From assembly GCA_947311845.1 (NCBI GenBank), contig CAMZMU010000041.1, positions 138,346,687 through 138,410,686 on the forward strand: a stretch of 64,000 nucleotides of DNA, in the 5' to 3' direction. Below the pieces are notes generated by a model. It saw only the letters and a program-made list of their open reading frames with translations. It had not been told where the DNA came from and searched no databases. Of this stretch, positions 13,201 through 23,291 are shown in pieces (position 1 is the stretch's first letter; every line of letters begins with the position of its first letter). The stretch is from Poa pratensis. Taxonomy: Eukaryota > Streptophyta > Magnoliopsida > Poales > Poaceae. The position numbers were made by a program, and so were the translations under genes.

Positions 13201-13854
13201 GTCGAAGCGGATGTCCCACTCGGAGTTGCAATAGAAGGCGTCAAGCTTGCATAAGGTGGGATTTGCCCTCCCATTACTCCAAGTGAAGCGCCGATTTTGG
13301 AGGTGCACCTCCTTTAGCTCGCAAGTTTGGAGGGCGTTGCGAAAGCGGTTGATGCGGCCTCTATTGATGTTTCGGTTATTTTTGTCTTGAGCGCGCCGGA
13401 TTTGATTGAAGTCCCCAAGCACCAACCAACGGACTCCACTTGTAGGTTTGAGGGTGACAAGCTCGGCGAAGAAATCGTCCTTGCGGCTAGAAGCCGTCGG
13501 CCCATAGACGGTGGTTATCATAAAGTCTCCCTCTTCCTCCGTGTTGATAATATGCACCATGGCCGAGAGGCAAAACTCGGTTATCACGACGTTGGAAATT
13601 TGCACCATCGAATTGTCCCATAGAAGGAGAATCCCCCCTCTAGTTCCCGTAGCCGGCTTTTCGGCGAAGCTTTTTAACCTATTCCCGCCAATGTAGCAAG
13701 CGTCAAAAGGTGACACCGGCCCTAGCTTCGTCTCCTGGAGGCAAACGATGTGGCAAGTCGACGAAGCCACAGTCTCATGAACAGCATCTCGCCTCTCTTG
13801 GTCATTGAGCCCCCGAACGTTCCAGTCCAAAATATTAGGACGTTGTTCTAACAT
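10291..13854 (-). CDS. LINE ORF2: endonuclease / reverse transcriptase
   Basis: An intact 1187-aa polyprotein for target-primed reverse transcription. Residues 1-235 form an APE-type endonuclease: NILDWNVRGLN start, LQETK, LGDFN, and the SDHCPL motif. About residues 450-760 are the reverse transcriptase: KAPGPDGF, FRPISL, LDIRKAFDS, GLRQGDPLSP, and the catalytic YADD near 691-694. Near the C-terminus (about 1030-1110) is the zf-RVT segment, with CGLCPLC and a later His/Cys pair. There is no RNase H domain, unlike the LINE at 42.5 kb. The ATG at 13854 is the first Met before the endonuclease. ORF2 lies 342 bp downstream of ORF1 in the element, so its translation would need reinitiation or an internal start. 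Confidence 0.95.
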   Translation of the reverse strand: MLEQRPNILDWNVRGLNDQERRDAVHETVASSTCHIVCLQETKLGPVSPFDACYIGGNRLKSFAEKPATGTRGGILLLWDNSMVQISNVVITEFCLSAMVHIINTEEEGDFMITTVYGPTASSRKDDFFAELVTLKPTSGVRWLVLGDFNQIRRAQDKNNRNINRGRINRFRNALQTCELKEVHLQNRRFTWSNGRANPTLCKLDAFYCNSEWDIRFDTHVLHALSSSLSDHCPLMLADDRGPRRPRTFKFENFWTRLPGFNEVVQKAWSEPSTHTEPCHILFHKLRTTGVRLKSWSRGLFSNAKVLVHAALLVILHFDLAEENRTLSVNEREFRARLKRRVIALAVVERARKKQSARIANIKEGDANTKFFHMRVNSRRRKNHIHRLKFNNGWVTDHAAKEGIVYAHFNSVLGHGEARTRDFNWEELHFEEPNLQNLGDPFSEEEVKNAIDQMPCDKAPGPDGFTGVFFKKCWETIKVDVMRVINLFGNLHSENFHWLNSANIALLPKKEGAEEVSDFRPISLIHAIAKIISKMLALRLAPLMNDLVSNAQSAFIKKRSIHDNFLYVKNLAKRFHKGKTPALLFKLDIRKAFDSIRWEYLLDLLQRRGFPSRFRNWIAALLSTATSRVLLNGVAGAPIMHGRGLRQGDPLSPLLFVLAIDPLTQILEIATRQGLLHKLRGRGTILRTSLYADDAAVFVAPIKEDIANFASILQAFGEVTGLCTNFDKSSVVPIRCGEINLDEVLEGLPATRASFPLRYLGLPLSVWRLKRADFQHLEDKCVGKLPTWNGKHIATAGRAALVKSVIASQAIYYLTPLIIPPGTMTFLNKIQRAFLWSAKDSTTGAKCKVSWDLVCRPKKLGGLGLLHMGKFATALRLRWPWLEWKDPGKIWVGYGNPCTNEDMDIFYAATKISIGNGLKTPFWHAPWLEGEKPKNIAPLIFQISSKKKCTVGAAMLHDCWVRNVRLDEEFTIDHLSQFVRLWTLLQDVHLNLYVDDEIRWRLTENGEYSAKSAYKMQFMGTISSSMAKSVWRPWAPPKTKFFAWLANQNRVWTADRLARRGWPNCGLCPLCKQTTESTTHLFVHCRVTRRIWDLIKDWLGLYNVNTGHWTNLNFNNWWLLMTNVYPNRKAVASLTLLTTWEIWSERNARVFKKKSAPSFVIFERVKREARLWALAGAKHLGNLMPRE

Positions 13855-14196
13855 TGATCACTTAAGCAACCCTTCCACCAAACTAGCACAGTCCAAACAG
13901 CACAGGGTAGCAGCACGAACCACACATTAAGAAACAACCATACAAGCAGCAAGGTCACGACACATCCTAAGAAGCAGTGCAGTCCTACAAATTTCTGCGT
14001 CGGGTACAGGCACCCTCTGGCAGAAACAGCACCAGCAAGCAACCCAAAGCAAACAGCAGTGTTCTGGAGCTGGAACATCCTCCAGCAAGCAGAGGAAGCA
14101 GCAAAACGCATGGCTAGTCCAGCGCAACGAAGCATAACAGATTGAACTAACATCAGGAAACTACAGGTACCCAGCACGGACATGATCGGCAGTCGA

Positions 14197-16839
14197 TCAA
14201 ACATCAGCAGTTGCGTCCACCTCTTCCAAACCAGCGAGATCAAGACCAGCAGCTCCGCCATGCCCCAACAGCGCTTCATCGAGCTCGTCGTCATCAGGTG
14301 TGGCCATCTTGAACAGGACGCGCAGCGCGGCAAGCGCCCTGTCCGAAACTTCGCCAGCAAAGAGCCTGGCGAACTCCTCCAGCGCGTTCTCGGTCACCTC
14401 CTCTCCATCCTGCACAATGCCGAGGCCACGGCAGACGGCAGTCTCGGCCTCCTTCGCCACTGGCTTGGCCTTGCGCTTCGCCTTGATCCTAGCGCTGGCA
14501 CGACGCAGCGAGAAGCCGACGCTGCGCGCGATGTCCACTCCTGCGAGCGTCTTCCTTCGGTTCTTCGGTGGCCGCGGTGGCGTGGACCTGGGCAGCGAGA
14601 GCAGGTGGTGCTGGTTGGCCGTGAAGAGCGAGTCGAGTGGGCCGGCTGCCACCGAACCCACAGAAGCTGGCGTCGAGGGCGACGCAACGCTGCCGACGGC
14701 GACGGGCGACGCCAACTGCAGGACCGGCGACAAGTCGAAACCAGGAGGGCGCGACGGGGTGCACAGCAACGAGTCCGGGGCCAGATACTCCAGCAGCCTC
14801 CGCGTCTCCGGGCTATGGACAGCCCGCAGCGATGTCGTGATCTGTGATGGCGCGGCATGGCCTTCATCCATCAGGAGGAAGAACGGGGCAAGGTCATCCC
14901 TTGGCGAGGACGGGCACACAGAGGTCGGGGAGGCAGGGTCAGGAGTTGACGGTGGCGTGAGAGCAGCCCTTGAGCGGCGCCGGAGGCCGCCCGGCGAAGC
15001 AGAGCGAGCCCAAGGCTTGCCGCGGGGACGCGGCGGAGCGGCCGTGGCCGCAGCCTGCGTTTCGCCCTGCAGAGCATGGGTGCGCCTGTAGTGGCCCGAG
15101 CGGTCGCGCTCGCGCCCCTGCTGCTGGTGTCGCTCCCCATCCCTCCCCCGGTCCCTGGTGGACCGGGATAAGCTGCGACGGATGGTGTCGCGCCATCCAC
15201 GCGAAGAGTTGCGGCCGCGCCTGTCGCGCTCGTCGTCGTCGTCCCTGTCACGGCCACGGTCCCTGCGCTCGTTGCCCCCTTCTTGGATGCGCTCAGTCCT
15301 GTCCCGCGCCAAGCGTTCGCCATCAACACGCCCGAACCTCCAGGTGTAACGTGCTGGCGGAGGCGAGGGAGCATCGACCGGACCGGTGTGGTCCTCGGAG
15401 ATGTCGAGGTGGACGATGCAGCGCCGCTGCAACCCACGGCGTCCGCGTTCCCGCACGCCAGGAGGAGCGTTTGGGCCTGGGAGGGTGACCCAGCGCACCC
15501 GCGGCACAAGGCTCGGGCGCTCCACCCATGCCCACAGGCAGAGCGCCTTGGTGTACTCCTTGCGCTTGCAGCTCTCCTCGACATAGTCCAAGGAGCAAGC
15601 TCGTCCGATGGCCTGCTGCACCGCGACGTCGTCCACCCACGCGTACAGCGGCACATTCTCCACGCACAGCCGCACATGGTGGCGCAGCTCCACTTGCTCC
15701 GCGTTGTCCTCGAGACGCCATGGTCGGATTTGCACCCGCAGAGTGCCGAAGGGGAAGTCGTGGCGGGCCACGGCCGCATCTCGGTGGTGCGGATGGTTGA
15801 AGCGCACGAGGAACGGCTCGGGGTAGTGCTCGGTGACGCAGACGTCGTCCTCCAGCGCCGAGAACGTGGTCGCGATGGCCCTCACCATGGTCGCCTTCTC
15901 ATCTCGCTGCGGCGGCCGGTCGAACCAGGCGTATGCCGCGTTGGTGAGTAGGCCAGCGGCAGCCATGGTCATCGCCGGCGACGAGTGGATGACGACGAAG
16001 TCCTCGGCCGGCCTTGCGCCATCATCTCCACCCGGCATCCTTGGCGCAGCTTGGGGAGCAGCACGGGGGGGCACGGACGCGGCTGGGGCAGCCTGGGGCG
16101 CAGCACGAGGTGCGGGCGCGGGAGGATGCGCGGGCCGGCGGTAGGCGCGTGGAGCTGGCGACGCCGTGGTCGGACTTGGCGGCGGCTCGGCTGGGTGCTC
16201 GCAGAACCTTGCCCGATGCCCCGACCTGAAGCAGCGGCGACACTTGATGGGGTCTCTGCACTCCGATGCGCGGTGGCCTGGGCGCCCTTTGTAGAGGCAG
16301 TGGTAGCAACGCCCATAAAGCCAGGCAGGTGGCTGAGGGTGACCGGCGGCGTTAAGGCGCGGCTGCGTTGAAGGCAAAGCCGCGCGGCGCGGGGGATGGG
16401 ACGGCACGACTTCGCGGCGTCGTAGCTCTTCCTCTAGCCCTGGTGGCGTGTGCATTGAAGAAGAGATCCTTGCCGCAGGGGAGTAAATGGCCTCCTTCCA
16501 GCCCGACCAACCTCCCCCAGCATTGAAGCGCCCAGCTGCCCGCCCTGGTGGCGGCAGCTGCATCTCACGCCGCAGCAGCTCAGGCGGCGTCTCGGGAACG
16601 GTCTCGGAGTCTTCCCGCGCTGCCGCCCGCGCCGGATGCGCTGGCGACGGATCTGGATCTGCAACGGGGGCGAAGGAGATTACCTGTGGCACGAAACCTT
16701 CGGGGATGCAGGGTGGCGGCGGAGGCAGCGGGCGCGAGGGAGCCGCGGCCGCAGCGGTGGCAGTGGCCGGCGCTGCCGGAGTGGCCGGCGCCGGGGAGGG
16801 GCGGCGGAACGCGGGCTCTCGCGAGTTCCAGTCCTGCAT
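14197..16839 (-). CDS. LINE ORF1: zinc-knuckle nucleic-acid-binding protein
   Basis: About 880 aa, proline- and arginine-rich. Two CCHC-like knuckles lie near residues 180-220: CYHCLYKGRPGHRASEC, then CRRCFRSGHRARFC. They are followed near residues 300-460 by a DUF4283-like region, as in many plant LINE ORF1 proteins. A long Arg/Asp/Ser-rich stretch and a basic C-terminal part follow. By family analogy it coats the element RNA. The ORF is open without frameshift. The first ATG is at 16839, only 25 bp from the insertion boundary, so a slightly longer original N-terminus is possible. The very high GC content here produces many false ORFs in other frames. Confidence 0.88.
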   Translation of the reverse strand: MQDWNSREPAFRRPSPAPATPAAPATATAAAAAPSRPLPPPPPCIPEGFVPQVISFAPVADPDPSPAHPARAAAREDSETVPETPPELLRREMQLPPPGRAAGRFNAGGGWSGWKEAIYSPAARISSSMHTPPGLEEELRRREVVPSHPPRRAALPSTQPRLNAAGHPQPPAWLYGRCYHCLYKGRPGHRASECRDPIKCRRCFRSGHRARFCEHPAEPPPSPTTASPAPRAYRRPAHPPAPAPRAAPQAAPAASVPPRAAPQAAPRMPGGDDGARPAEDFVVIHSSPAMTMAAAGLLTNAAYAWFDRPPQRDEKATMVRAIATTFSALEDDVCVTEHYPEPFLVRFNHPHHRDAAVARHDFPFGTLRVQIRPWRLEDNAEQVELRHHVRLCVENVPLYAWVDDVAVQQAIGRACSLDYVEESCKRKEYTKALCLWAWVERPSLVPRVRWVTLPGPNAPPGVRERGRRGLQRRCIVHLDISEDHTGPVDAPSPPPARYTWRFGRVDGERLARDRTERIQEGGNERRDRGRDRDDDDERDRRGRNSSRGWRDTIRRSLSRSTRDRGRDGERHQQQGRERDRSGHYRRTHALQGETQAAATAAPPRPRGKPWARSASPGGLRRRSRAALTPPSTPDPASPTSVCPSSPRDDLAPFFLLMDEGHAAPSQITTSLRAVHSPETRRLLEYLAPDSLLCTPSRPPGFDLSPVLQLASPVAVGSVASPSTPASVGSVAAGPLDSLFTANQHHLLSLPRSTPPRPPKNRRKTLAGVDIARSVGFSLRRASARIKAKRKAKPVAKEAETAVCRGLGIVQDGEEVTENALEEFARLFAGEVSDRALAALRVLFKMATPDDDELDEALLGHGGAAGLDLAGLEEVDATADV

Positions 16840-16864
16840 TTTCAAAACCAGCCCTGGTTTTGGA

Positions 16865-16880
16865 TGTTATCTTAATTTAT
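16865..16880. repeat. LINE-1 target-site duplication, 5' side
   Basis: Exact copy of 10180-10195. Confidence 0.9.
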
Positions 16881-17221
16881 GAAGGTACTAATTGGAGGGA
16901 AAAGTATTGAAGTCTATAAAACCGAGCAAACAAGTTTGAGGCAGGTGATGAAAGGTGAGGAGTCAGATTGCCTGCTAGAAGACTTGAAGTTGAGAGAGTA
17001 AAGTCCCCGCATAAAAAGGGACTAAAATTGTACTAGGAAATTAATTGGAGGGGGAAATGTACCGTATCTATATACAGTGACGAGATGTAGTAGCAACACG
17101 ACATCAAAGTTAAGGATAAAAAAGAAATGTTTTAGGCTATTAGAATTTGTTAATGACCAAATGTAAATGAAATGATAACATATTAACATGTCAGAGGGAC
17201 ACCACTCTTAATGCTCACCTA
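16881..17221 (+). repeat. Promoter-like block C, upstream part
   Basis: Contains GATAACATATTAACATGTC and GACACCACTCTT, also found in block A near 5430-5460. The block is broken at 17222 by a TIR element and resumes at 18633. No gene is seen. Confidence 0.5.
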
Positions 17222-17628
17222 GGGCCTGATTGGTAGCCTGCATCAATTTCACATCTCACCTGGGGCATGCTCTTCAGGGCCATGCCGAGTAAATACACAC
17301 TTTGAGCCGTGTTGTGTGGTTTGTTTGATTGCCCGCATCGCATCGGCTGGGCAACTAACTCCTCTTTGTTTGGTTGGATGTAAAATCTTGCTTAGCATCA
17401 CCTACTTTCATATGGGTGAAATTACCACCCACTAGCATCCTTGAAAAGTTCACCCATGACGGCATGGCGGCGGCGAAGCTGGACGGTGACAACATGGCAT
17501 GCACGACGACGACAGAGCTGGAGCCGGCGAAGGTCGGGCGGCAGCCGGCGGCGACGCTGGCGCGAAAGGTCTCGAACCCCTCCGAGCAGGACCGCGACGG
17601 AGCGCACCGTGAGGCCGTGGCCCGTGCC

Positions 17629-18036
17629 ATTCCTCACCAGCACATTACCACCATGCCTGTCAGTGTTGAAAATCCTGATATCTAGTATCCCGATCCTGTG
17701 AACAGCAGCAACCGGGAAGCTCGAAGTGTCGTGGTCACTGGCGTCAAAGTCATGCGCGATGACCTGCTGAAATGAAGCAATCTTACTGGTAATATTTTGT
17801 TGCTTCTGGTCATGAGCCGGAGTGCCACCGTTCATAGAGCGATTGACATTGAACACTGAGTCGCGGCGGACCGAGGAGAGGTCGTGATCCAGGACGCGGT
17901 CGCCGAAGGTGAGCGAGGTCCCGCCCGTGGGCACGTTGAGCGCGAGCTGCAGCCGGCGCTTGGCCGTGTGCGCGTTGTCGCCGCGGTCCAGGTCCATGGC
18001 CAGCACGCACCCGGACTCCGTCTGCACGAACACCCG
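17629..18036 (-). pseudogene. Captured PI4K-gamma fragment (ubiquitin-like domain fused to part of the kinase domain)
   Basis: A 314-codon open frame (18366 to 17422) contains two recognisable stretches. About 18036-17857 encodes a ubiquitin-like domain of the plant PI4K-gamma type: VFVQTESGCVLAMDL, KRRLQLALNVPT, LTFGDRVLDHDL. Directly after it, 17856-17629 encodes the kinase piece SKIASFQQ, HDFDASDH, then the catalytic and metal-binding segment HRIGILDIRIFNTDRHGGN. In intact PI4K-gamma proteins these stretches are separated by a long middle region, so an internal deletion joined them in frame. The frame has no ATG at its 5' end, and its tail after NVLVRN is unrelated. This is a gene fragment carried by the transposon at 17222-18632, not a working kinase. 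Confidence 0.8.
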
Positions 18037-18119
18037 CCGCCTCCCCGCCGGCGGGGGCGACGGCCGCGGCACCGACACCTGCTGCTGTTTGGGCGCCGCC
18101 TCATCCCGGCGCGTCCACC

Positions 18120-18310
18120 GACGTGGAGCGCGTCCACCGACCCGGCGAGCTCGGGGCCGGCGACCACGGGGCCAGCGACCACGGGGCCGGGGCGTGGCGA
18201 GCATGGGGCGGCGAGCACGGCGCGGGCAAGCTCGGGGCCGGCGAGCACGGGGCCGGGGCGTGGCGAGCACGGGGCGGGCGAGCTCGGCGAGCACGGGGCG
18301 TCGGCGGTCC
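18120..18310. repeat. GC-rich minisatellite
   Basis: Imperfect repeats built from GGCCGGCGAGCACGGGG and GGGGCGTGGCGAGCA units. They account for the Arg/Pro-rich translations on both strands. Confidence 0.7.
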
Positions 18311-18632
18311 CGCGGGTTGGAGGAAGGAGGAAGGGGATGAGACGGCCAGCAAGAATCCGGCGGCACGGGGCGACAGAGGATGAGAGGTGAGCAAAAGGAG
18401 AGTGAGAGGAAACGAATCTCACATACGAGATTGCATACAGAGCGCTAACTTTTGCAGCTGTGTGGCCTGGCCCTGGGAAAACTGCCGATTCGGCCGTTCC
18501 CACTGGGCCTGGTCCGAGACTGCTTTAAGAAGCGCGCTATGCAAAATCTGGACTGCAGGCAAGCAAACAGACGGCCAGGTTCTGCAGCCAGCGGGCCTGG
18601 CCCGGCTGGCTGCATGCTACCAAACGCGCCCC

Positions 18633-19641
18633 TAATTTTTCTCAAGCTACAAACACACTCATGTTCCTCTTTCTTCCACATTCGTACATATAGTCCCGTG
18701 ATCCCTTCATAAATAGATGATGAGCAGGCTGGTGTGTGATATATAGCTCCCGTCGGTAAAGAACAAATGAAATAAAAGGAAATTCTTTCACCCAAAAGAG
18801 GTAACTAAAGTCAGATGTCTACATGTGTCGTTTCTCTTCTGGAGGTTCGTTGAACTTTGTGTGCGCAAGGTTTTCGGCCTTCGTGCATCTACAAAGGTGC
18901 TTAATGTAGCCGATTATCAGAAATGGGAGGTTTCAGGAACGATCAGTGAGGAGCACACAGACGTTCTTCTTGTGGATGGATTTATTGTTGTTGCTCAAGA
19001 GCCTGTTCGGTTTGCAGTTCAGATAGCCCAAGTGCCGCTATAGCATGGTGCTGCAGGAACCTCGTCGATAGTATGCTTCCGCTCCATGTGCCTAGTCTGC
19101 GTCCTGTAAAAGTCTTGTCAAAGAAACAGCCGGCCTGGCCCGGATGTCGCTGCGGTTTGATTAGCATGGGGTTGCAGCACGAGGCAGATAAGATAGCAGC
19201 CTGCGCATAATTAAATCAGAGACATCAGCACTCCACGTACAGAGAGTGCATCTCGGCTTCGACCTCGCTGTGTATTACTACTGTCTCCGAGCTGACGAGA
19301 ACACACGAGATTGGCGAACGGAACTAGCAAGAGAGGTGAATGGATCTGGACATGCCTCGTTTAAAACAAGACGAATTTTCTTTTCTACTGTAGTAGATTA
19401 GAAATTTGGAGCTGACATTTCATACCATGCATGGATATTTTCTGATGGCATACTTCAATCACTTTTGTTACACAATTCTTAGAAACAGGTTACTCTTTCC
19501 TAATGTCACGAAAAAGTAACCCTTTCCGTTTCGTTTCTGGTCATTATTTTAGGGCATGTGCAATCGTTCCGACGTTTGCTGTCTATATCAGATCTCCAAG
19601 TCCGTACTAGACATCTCTACAGACAACTTGTATAATACATA
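18633..19641 (+). repeat. Promoter-like block C, main part
   Basis: Homologous to block B (9030-9780): CATAAATAGATGATGAGCAG (about 18710), CAGATGTCTACATGTGTCG (about 18810), CAAGGTTTTCGGCC (about 18867), GGGAGGTTTC (18925-18934), TTGATTAGCATGG (about 19157), and GAACTAGCAAGAGAGGTGAAT (about 19320). There is no coding exon downstream. Confidence 0.65.
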
Positions 19642-19735
19642 CTCCCTCCGGTCCACTTTAAATATCGTAGAGAGAGTACTAGCATAGTACAAAATTCTAT
19701 ACAAACTTGCGACAATAATTTTGGACCAGAGGGAG
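19642..19735. mobile_element. Stowaway MITE
   Basis: CTCCCTCCGGTCC at the left and GGACCAGAGGGAG at the right, flanked by TA on both sides (19640-19641 and 19736-19737). Confidence 0.85.
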
Positions 19736-19737
19736 TA

Positions 19738-20726
19738 GTTTATTTCGTTGTCTATAATACCCAACTGCTCTCCCACCTAACCACTACATCATGCCTTCTT
19801 TTGAATATATTGTTGGACGCAAACATTTTGATTGTGTTATGTACGAAATGCAAATTCAAATTCTGGGCCCCCAAAAATTTGGAGCCCTGTGCGGCGACAT
19901 AGGTGGCACTCCCATGGCCCAGGCCGGCTGCTCTCCACAGAACAAGCCATCCTATTGGGTCACGATAATCTCAACCTGCTTGTTGATAAGATTCTACCCA
20001 TACAACGGCAAGTATGCCATATGTAAGGAGCAAATTATACGAGATTAGATCGTCTGCATCTTAACAGACGGACTCGGCAGTTTTTAGTTTTCTCACTCTT
20101 TCAGGTCAGGTATTTTTCTACGTGGGCACTTTTACATACGACTGACTGTACATGTCCTTAGAAGTGCTTTTTTAGTGAGGCAACGTACACCTTTTAGGAT
20201 TTTACAGGACATGTATATACAAACCCTAAAAAAGGTACATGTATATACAAAACCACAAAAAAGGTACAAGTATATACATATATTGGTATATAATGAAGTT
20301 TTAAGAAAAAATAATGAGTGCACATATGTACACCCATGTCCCTACGTTGCTCCGCTCAAGACGAGCACACGTTGTATCAAGGGTATTCAGCTGAATACAC
20401 ATAATTTTTGCAAAATTTCATTACCATAAATTCTAGGCTGATTTGTATGATAAAATCCCTGCGAATTGTGATGTAGGCAATCCTTAGTGTTGTTGGTTGG
20501 AACAAGTGCTTGGAATCAGCTGGTCATGGGATCAAATTCTACAACTTTCACTAACTTCAGTTGTATTATAATGTATTTACTATTTTGAATACCCATTGTT
20601 ACAATCATGTGCCCGCCACTGCCGCTCATGTCTAGGACTAAATTTAGCGATAACATGTTTAATAAAAAAACCGAAGCTTCATTATCCTGGCCTCTGCATC
20701 AACCAAACATGCATACAACTATATTA
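19738..20726. other. Intergenic, no recognised feature
   Basis: AT-rich. A short tandem repeat with AAGGTACATGTATATACAAA units lies near 20210-20275. No gene is seen. Confidence 0.45.
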
Positions 20727-20849
20727 CTCCCTCCATCCAAAAATAAATGTCTCAAGTTTGGCTAAAAGTGAATGTATGCATACATGAAACATGTCTATAT
20801 ACATTCATTTTTTGACAAACTTGGGACAGTTATTTTGGGACGGAGGGAG
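20727..20849. mobile_element. Stowaway MITE
   Basis: CTCCCTCCATCC left and GGGACGGAGGGAG right, with TA on both sides. The arms fold back around ATGTATGCATACAT. Confidence 0.88.
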
Positions 20850-21703
20850 TATTATAAATATGTTAAACTAAGCAAAAAGACATGCATTAACTTGATGTGA
20901 AATGCAATTTGTCGATGTTGAGTCCCATGTAACCCCTACATTTGGTACAACAAAAAAATCGTCAAAACAAGACGACAACTACGCAACAGTAAGGAGTCGA
21001 GAAGAATATTCTGTAATGTTTCGTCTCCATCGAGATGTACAACTTGTATTTTGGATTTGACCAGAGGTCAACTCTTGTTTTATTTCATCCGGACGCAGAC
21101 ATCATGTATGAGTGCCCCTGGTGCCACGCCTTCATAAGAAACATTGTAGAATGTGGTCATCCTCGCTCCTCGGTCCAGATAGCTATACTTATATTTTTTA
21201 CTTAGCCGGTACATGAAATATCGGATCAGATCGGATAATACTCTCTCAATATTCTTTTCCATATTTTGTTGTCGGATTCAGAGCGGGTCGGATAATGATC
21301 GGATGCAGATGCAGATTCGAATGCGGATAATATCCGACAACGGATTCGGCGGATTTCTATAATTGCATACCGTATCCTTTAAAACGGATGTGGATGCGGA
21401 TTTGGGACGAAAATTATCCATATCATTTACATCCCTATTGTTAAACATAGACAATACTCTCTCTGGCGTGCATTTATCAATCACAACCAACTATGTTTCT
21501 AAAATTCATGTCACTATTTCTTCCTTATTAAAAATTTCAAGTACATATGGTCCAATATAAATAGAAGAGACAACGAGTCAATCGTGTGTGGTAGCTCTTT
21601 CTAACAAATCAAAGGAAAAATTACTAGGTGGTCTATGTTGGAGAACTTAGTACTCAGTAGCCTAAATCACAAGAGAGGAAATGTAAGATGTTCTTGCATA
21701 GTA

Positions 21704-21826
21704 CTCCCTCCGTTCCAATCTAATTGACTTGCTATGCACCAAATATGGATGTATATAGACATGTAACAAGTCTAGATACATCCACATATGGTGCATAACA
21801 AGTCAATTAAATTGGAACGGAGGGGG
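21704..21826. mobile_element. Stowaway MITE
   Basis: CTCCCTCCGTTCCAA left and TTGGAACGGAGGGGG right, TA flanks, long internal complementarity. It is absent at the matching place in copy E (about 27270), so it inserted after the duplication. Confidence 0.9.
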
Positions 21827-22775
21827 TACTATCTAGGAACGATCATTGAACACTCTGCAGCGAAGATTTTCGGTGACAGACGTCGTGTCTACATGGAATT
21901 CTAGACTTTATAAAGAGTTAAATCCATCGCTAGTCATTGAACTTATCGGCCTAATTCACTTTGGCCACCGTACTTTGGGAGTACAATTTTACGGTCACTG
22001 AATACGTTTTTGACTGGTCACGGGCAAGACGTCGTATTCGATGACGTGGCGAGTAAGGGACCCAGCTGTGAAGCTTTGTAGGTGCAGTCATGCATTTGTT
22101 GTTTATAAAAAGGCCCCTATCGCAGTATCGCCGCGGTGTCATCAAGGTGGATCCCGGGGCGGCAACCACGCGGCGGCGCGCTCAACGCCTACGGTGTCTT
22201 CGAGGTACCTGAGCAGTGCGGGCACGGAGGAACTCACCGGCATCGCCTACCTCCACGCCTAAGATGCGCCTGCGCCCGTACCTTCCCCTGCTTTACGCTG
22301 GGCTGGTGGCGCTCGTCACCTCCCGTGCATCCCGGCCACCCAAGCGGGCTCGCTCCGCTCCAAATCGACCCCGGCGCAGCCAACCAGCCACGTGCCTCCC
22401 TGACCACTGGCACGCGCCTCCACTACGGCCCACCGTGCCTCCCAGGCCACCGTTGAGCCCTACCGCACAGCAGAGCAAGGACGCGTTGCTCATCACACTC
22501 CGACATGGCGCCGCCACGCGGATCCGCCGTGCTGTTATGCTTGTTCCGCTCATCTTGAGGGCTGAGGCGTCCTTGCCATGCCGCACGTGTGTCCAACTCG
22601 TCCATCTTCGAGGGTGGGGCATCGTCGTGCCACGCCCGTCGCACCCTAGCCATGCCGCATACATTAGAGCATCTCCACCGGGGGCCTCCAAGTGACCCCC
22701 CAAAGGCCCATTGGGGGTCCGGACGGCCAAAAACGCCACCAGCGGCACCCCCCAAAGGGTCACCCGAGCAAAAAC

Positions 22776-22835
22776 ATGTCCGGCACCCCCGAAGAGGCCT
22801 CCAAAATTGGAGGCCTCTTCGGGGGTGCCGGACAT
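22776..22835. repeat. Near-perfect 60-bp palindrome
   Basis: Two 29-bp arms with a 2-bp centre: a GGCACCCCCGAAGAGGCC arm mirrored exactly on the other side. It lies inside the left part of the Harbinger element. Confidence 0.92.
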
Positions 22836-23291
22836 TGCCCGGACATGGGCTCTGACATGGGTGGCCCGCCCGTCATAGAGACAGCGCCCGCCTCGCCATG
22901 GGTTTAAGGCGCCGTGCAAGAGGCCGTTCCGCCCGCGTTACGGCGACGCGTTTCCGCAGGCGACGAAGGGACGGGACGGCGATGCGTCACCCGCATGCCT
23001 CGCATTTACGACGGCGCCTGCTGAGCGCCCAGCCTTTTCCCAGCTTCCCAAGCGGCGCAGTGGCGGAGACGTGTCGCCGCCATTAACTCCAACGCGACGC
23101 GTGCTCACCCACCCGGCGCTTCCCGCCCTGAGCCACCGCTTCCCGCCGAGACATTGGGCTGACTATAAAGAGGCCCCCGCCGTGCAGCCATTTCGCCACA
23201 CCAGCACCGACGCTCGCTGGTAGCCATTTGAGCACATAGTCTAGCCGTAGCCAGTTGAGCACATAGCCATGCGTCGCCGCCTCGCCACCTC

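Larger units (their letters stand above)
10196..16864 (-). mobile_element. Non-LTR retrotransposon (LINE), near full length, both ORFs open
   Basis: 6.67 kb bracketed by a perfect 16-bp TSD (10180-10195 and 16865-16880). Read on the minus strand it carries ORF1 (zinc-knuckle protein), a 342-bp gap, ORF2 (endonuclease, reverse transcriptase, zf-RVT), a short 3'UTR, and a brief A-rich tail rather than a long poly(A). Only about 25 bp precede the ORF1 ATG, so the element may lack a little of its 5' end. Both long ORFs are uninterrupted and the TSD has no mismatch, which points to a recent insertion. Confidence 0.93.
17222..18632 (-). mobile_element. TIR DNA transposon carrying a host gene fragment (Pack-type)
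   Basis: Ends are inverted repeats: GGGCCTGATTGGTAGCCTGCA on the left, and on the right the complement of GGGGCGCGTTTGGTAGCATGCA (ending at 18632). The interior is GC-rich and holds a rearranged phosphatidylinositol 4-kinase gamma fragment on the minus strand. No transposase is present. The flanking duplication is unclear (TA or CTA-like), so I do not assign a superfamily. Confidence 0.65.

Noticed and set aside
14300..16910. Many long + strand frames (up to 263 codons) opposite LINE ORF1
   Set aside because: They are shadows of the GC-rich minus-strand ORF1, which has zinc knuckles and a clear family.
17422..18366. 314-codon minus-strand frame as a working PI4K gene
   Set aside because: No ATG, the middle of the protein is missing, an unrelated tail, and it sits inside a TIR element. 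Kept as a captured fragment only.
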